Origin: Paulinella micropora
Lineage: Eukaryota > Cercozoa > Imbricatea > Euglyphida
Length of the DNA: 20,658 nucleotides
Assembly: GCA_009731375.1 (NCBI GenBank)
Contig: BJOX01000007.1
Location: 1,841,454 to 1,862,111 of the forward strand
Direction of reading: 5' to 3'
Shown: positions 18,096-20,658 of the stretch, in pieces
Layout: every line of letters starts with the position of its first letter
Position numbering within the stretch: the first letter of the stretch is position 1
Position numbers and translations under genes: made by a program
Notes under the pieces: model-generated
Databases searched by the model: none
What the model was told of the DNA's origin: nothing
The model's input: the letters and a program-made list of their open reading frames with translations, nothing else

Positions 18096-18183
18096 GGAGG
18101 ACCTCGAACAAGGGTATTGGAGGCTTATGTCCGTTGAGGATATGCCATATGCCATTAGCTGCATCAGTACGCCTCAGATATAG
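18095..18183 (+). mobile_element. SINE-like element R, copy 3 (diverged)
   Basis: Shares cctcgaacaaggg, ttggaggcttatgtccg and attagctgcatcagtacgcc with R copies 1 and 2, with many substitutions. (ATT)n-like sequence follows, and poly-G instead of ATT precedes it. Confidence 0.5.
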
Positions 18184-18563
18184 TATTATTATCGTTGTTG
18201 TTATTATTGTTATTATTATTATTATTCCTGCTACTATTAGTGCATGTTTACCGTAATTGTATGTCATTTCGACATCCGGCCAAAACAAAAATAAACTCTT
18301 ATTTTCATTCAGTTTGCGGTTCAGACCGTTGTTATCGTCCTTGCCCACCGGACCATTTCCGACTTTTTTTCTTTTTTTTTCGCCACTTAGAATTTTAATC
18401 ATTAGTGTGTTGAACTTGTAGTAAACTCAATAATAAAATGAGACAGAGTATTAATAGAAAGGAGAGCAAACAGAGGTAAAATATAGGCTAATCAAAACAA
18501 AGCAATAGCAAAGAAAACAAACAGACGCAGGCACAACAAGCAAAGAGCAGGAGACATATGAAG

Positions 18564-18639
<76 letters not shown>

Positions 18640-18681
18640 TTTTCAAATAGAAACTTGCCACTAGTATATTATTATAATTAC

Positions 18682-18720
<39 letters not shown>
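18184..18720. other. Non-coding stretch with ATT arrays
   Basis: Mostly AT-rich sequence with no convincing gene. ATT arrays lie at about 18565-18637 and 18683-18720. The second is followed by atggaggggtgcac, which again begins ATGGAGG after ATT as in the SINE-related elements. Confidence 0.5.
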
Positions 18721-18780
18721 GGAGGGGTGCACATTATGGCACCCCACAGAAAGAGGAGGTGGTTGGGCCTCTTCCCACTG

Positions 18781-18955
18781 GTTTCGAGGCTATGTCGTTG
18801 TATAGCTCCGAGGCTATGTTGTTGTGTTGGTTCCGAGGCTATGTTGTTGTGTTGGTTCCGAGGCTCTGTTGTTGTGTGGGTTCCGAGGCTATGTCGATGT
18901 GGGTTCCGAGGCTATGTTGTTGCGTTGGTTCCGAGGCCATGTCGTTGTGTTGTTT
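18781..18955. repeat. 25-bp minisatellite, about 7 units
   Basis: Units of the form ttccgaggctatgttgttg plus a few bases, 23-25 bp each. Because 25 is not a multiple of three, the Cys/Val-rich frames across it change motif from unit to unit and are not credible protein. Confidence 0.85.
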
Positions 18956-19046
18956 TTTATAAGACATACACCACGTGGGATCAAAGGGGTATTTACATTC
19001 CGCGATCTAGGGGTGCTGACGAGTTTCGAGGCGTCCCAGACACTTA

Positions 19047-19388
19047 CAGCTTATCACTTACCTTGTTGATGACACCATCCTGCTTGGCATTTTTAGTCTT
19101 TTTGACATTGCCTAGCTTAAACAAAGGCTTTATTTCCTTTATTACGTCCCGCACTGTGTTCTTTGTTACTTTTTCCAAAACTTTTGTTAAATCAGCCGCA
19201 GTTGCATGCTCTTGGATTGCAGGGCTAGCATGAGCACCCTCAAATGCTGACTGATCATGATGCTCCTGCGACACGGTGGCACCAGGCTTTCTTCCCTTGG
19301 CTCGACGGACGCGTGCTGGCTTGAGGGTCTCTGGTTGGCAAACGGGCGCCTTCGAAACTCGAAGACACTTCAGTGGCCGGGCCATCGA
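19047..19388 (-). repeat. 342-bp duplicated segment, copy 2
   Basis: Near-identical to 12028-12369 in the same orientation, with two differences seen. The left edge is cacttacagctt and the right edge is ccatcgagactt. Outside these points similarity to the 12-kb locus stops at once. Confidence 0.95.
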
Positions 19389-19586
19389 GACTTGCCCTCG
19401 AATGGAATGTCCACGTCCTGCCGGAATTTGAGGCTCCGGGACCGCAGACATGTCCCACGGGGATTGAGAGGATGAAGAGGAGGCAAGTCTACACGTTTCC
19501 AATGATGATGGAGTGGATAAAGAGAGGGGAGGGGAGGTCCCAGTAGAGGATCCCGGAGGGAGAAGCGCAACCCAGAACCAGTGCAT
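19047..19586 (-). pseudogene. Chimeric frame: module fragment fused to coiled-coil gene 5' part
   Basis: From ATG at 19584-19586 the frame reads a Pro/Ser/Thr-rich stretch, SSSSSQSPWDMSAV, EPQIPAGRGHSIRG and then, across the duplication edge, the first 113 codons of the coiled-coil protein, ending soon after the left edge. EPQIPAGRGHSIRG matches EPRKPVGRRHFIRG in copy B at 20.1 kb, and SPWD matches CPWD in the 5.5-kb linker. So a second module of the copy B gene is cut by the duplicated segment. The fusion keeps frame but lacks the rest of the coiled coil, the Cys pairs and the tail. Expression is unknown. Confidence 0.5.
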
Positions 19587-20426
19587 GCTGCTTTTCTGCG
19601 CTCACACTGACTGAATCCATGTAGGTGGCCAGTTCCTCTTCGTTGTCCGTTTGCTCCGTCCCTAGCGCAAACAGCTGTTCATCCTGCCACAGGTTGTGCC
19701 AGTAAGCAAGGGTTCCTTGCATCCACGGTGTGTCGTCGCCGCCTCGCACCCACGCAGTGTTCAACACAATCATGCACCGGCGCTCGTTCTCCTTCAACTC
19801 CCATCGCAACCTCTCCGGTGAGATCCAAAGGGTGTACAGCTTTTTGCTCGCGGGTGGGTCCGCTGCCCCATTCAAATATTGTGCGAGCTCGGGTAAGAAA
19901 CCCCGAAGATCCTATCGGTGCCCTTCACGCCGCTCCCACGAATGTCTGTTACTTCAAAAAGGGCATCCTGCTTGCCCAGTTGAACTTCCTTGAAAAGGTG
20001 TGCGCCCGGTGGGGAAAAATTGATGACTTCCATATTAACAGCAAATCTGCCTTTGTATTCAACTTGCAAGGTGTAGGTTTTCCCTCGAATGAAATGTCGA
20101 CGCCCGACCGGTTTCCGAGGCTCCGTAACTTTCTTCCTTTTTTTTTCTTGACCCGTTTTTTTGGGGGGCGATGGCGATCGATATCCTTGGTCTTGCTTCA
20201 ACAGGCGGTACAACAGTCGTTCCCGGAAATCCCACCCAATACGGTCATCATCCTTGTACTGTTGTTTCCTGAAATATGTGTCCCCAAGTTTGAAATATAC
20301 ACGGTCCCCAAGTGAACCTAAGAAGGCGTCTGGAACCGTCAGCAACTTCCAGAGGAACGCGAGCATTTCAAACGCGCAGTCGCTTTGTTTTTCTGGATGG
20401 GTGGATTGCATACGCAGGTACCACAA
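19489..20426 (-). pseudogene. Module copy B, paralogue of U1
   Basis: Minus-strand order: WYLRMQSTHPEKQSDCAFEM, a hydrophobic helix (LAFLWKLLTVPDAFLGSLG), VYFKLGDTYFRKQQYKDDD, RERLLYRLLKQDQG, a basic linker (PPKKTGQEKKRKK), EPRKPVGRRHFIRGKTYTL, YKGRFAVNMEVINFSPPGA, LFKEVQLGKQDALFEVTDI, IFGVSYP; after a one-base loss near 19905, LAQYLNGAADPPASKKLYT, RCMIVLNTAWVRGGDD, PWMQGTLAYWHNLWQDEQL and NEEELATYM, AEKQHALV. From YKGRFAV on it aligns with U1 throughout. The Tyr in LAYW sits where U1 has TAG. A further shift near 19580 leads to the Ser-rich linker. Start not certain; no ATG with clear context. Confidence 0.55.
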
Positions 20427-20604
20427 CCATTCTCAATAGACGACCGAACCAGAAAAACAAACACGTAAGGTGGGCGGGGGGCTCCAGGTATGAAATCCAT
20501 GAATTATTAAGCCAAGCAAGCGCGGTATGTGTACACTGCCATATAACCAGCATATGTTGGGAACAATCGCAGAGAACAACTCTCTTGTGAATCAAGCTAG
20601 AAAA

Positions 20605-20658
20605 AGTGTGTGTGTGTGTGTGTGTGTGTGTGGGACGGGGGGGGGGGGGGGCCCCCCC
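20605..20658. repeat. (TG)n then poly-G/poly-C at right edge
   Basis: TG dinucleotides are followed by a long G run and then seven C. G directly followed by C looks like a sequencing or assembly artefact at a contig end, for example a fold-back read. Confidence 0.75.

Noticed and set aside
18759-19069. Cys-rich repeat protein on the plus strand
   Set aside because: The 25-bp minisatellite shifts register in every unit, so the frame is a by-product of the repeat.

Overview
The window is eukaryotic nuclear DNA, probably most of one draft contig. Supporting signs are short GT-AG introns that keep reading frame (55 bp at 2566-2620, 85 bp at 4465-4549), very dense microsatellites, a tRNA-derived SINE with an RNA polymerase III promoter, two 10-N gaps (7159-7168 and 15773-15782), and contig ends made of TG repeats on the left and G/C homopolymer on the right. 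I see no prokaryotic operon structure. I cannot name the species; polyasparagine, polyglutamine and polyserine tracts and short introns would fit a protist, alga or marine invertebrate.

Layout. 1-640: last exon of a highly charged coiled-coil protein (+). 640-1500: AT-rich spacer and an ACT array. 1656-1896: a clean internal exon (-). 2505-3716: a broken, possibly transposase-like gene (+) that runs into TAG and GAA arrays. About 4.1-9.3 kb: a minus-strand cluster of paralogous modules joined by serine-rich, microsatellite-coded linkers. 10070-10690: a broken SAM-dependent methyltransferase (-). 10.7-11.5 kb: AT-rich spacer. 11491-12682: a coiled-coil gene and a neighbouring exon (-). 12838-13701: a Thr/Gln/Asn-rich gene (-). 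14.0-18.7 kb: a repeat field holding a duplicated compound microsatellite block, two SINE copies, a third-strength relative in three copies, and long ATT arrays. 18.8-19.6 kb: a 25-bp minisatellite and a 342-bp near-identical copy of the 12-kb gene, fused to a module fragment. 19.4-20.4 kb: another member of the minus-strand module family (-).

The main theme is a modular gene family I do not recognise. Segments at 6.0-7.1 kb, 4.1-5.5 kb, 7.5-8.4 kb and 19.4-20.4 kb align with one another by eye at protein level. Nearly every reconstructed gene carries single-base frameshifts or a nonsense codon, so either the region is full of pseudogenes or the assembly has indel errors. No tool was run: all alignments, frames and splice sites were read by eye.
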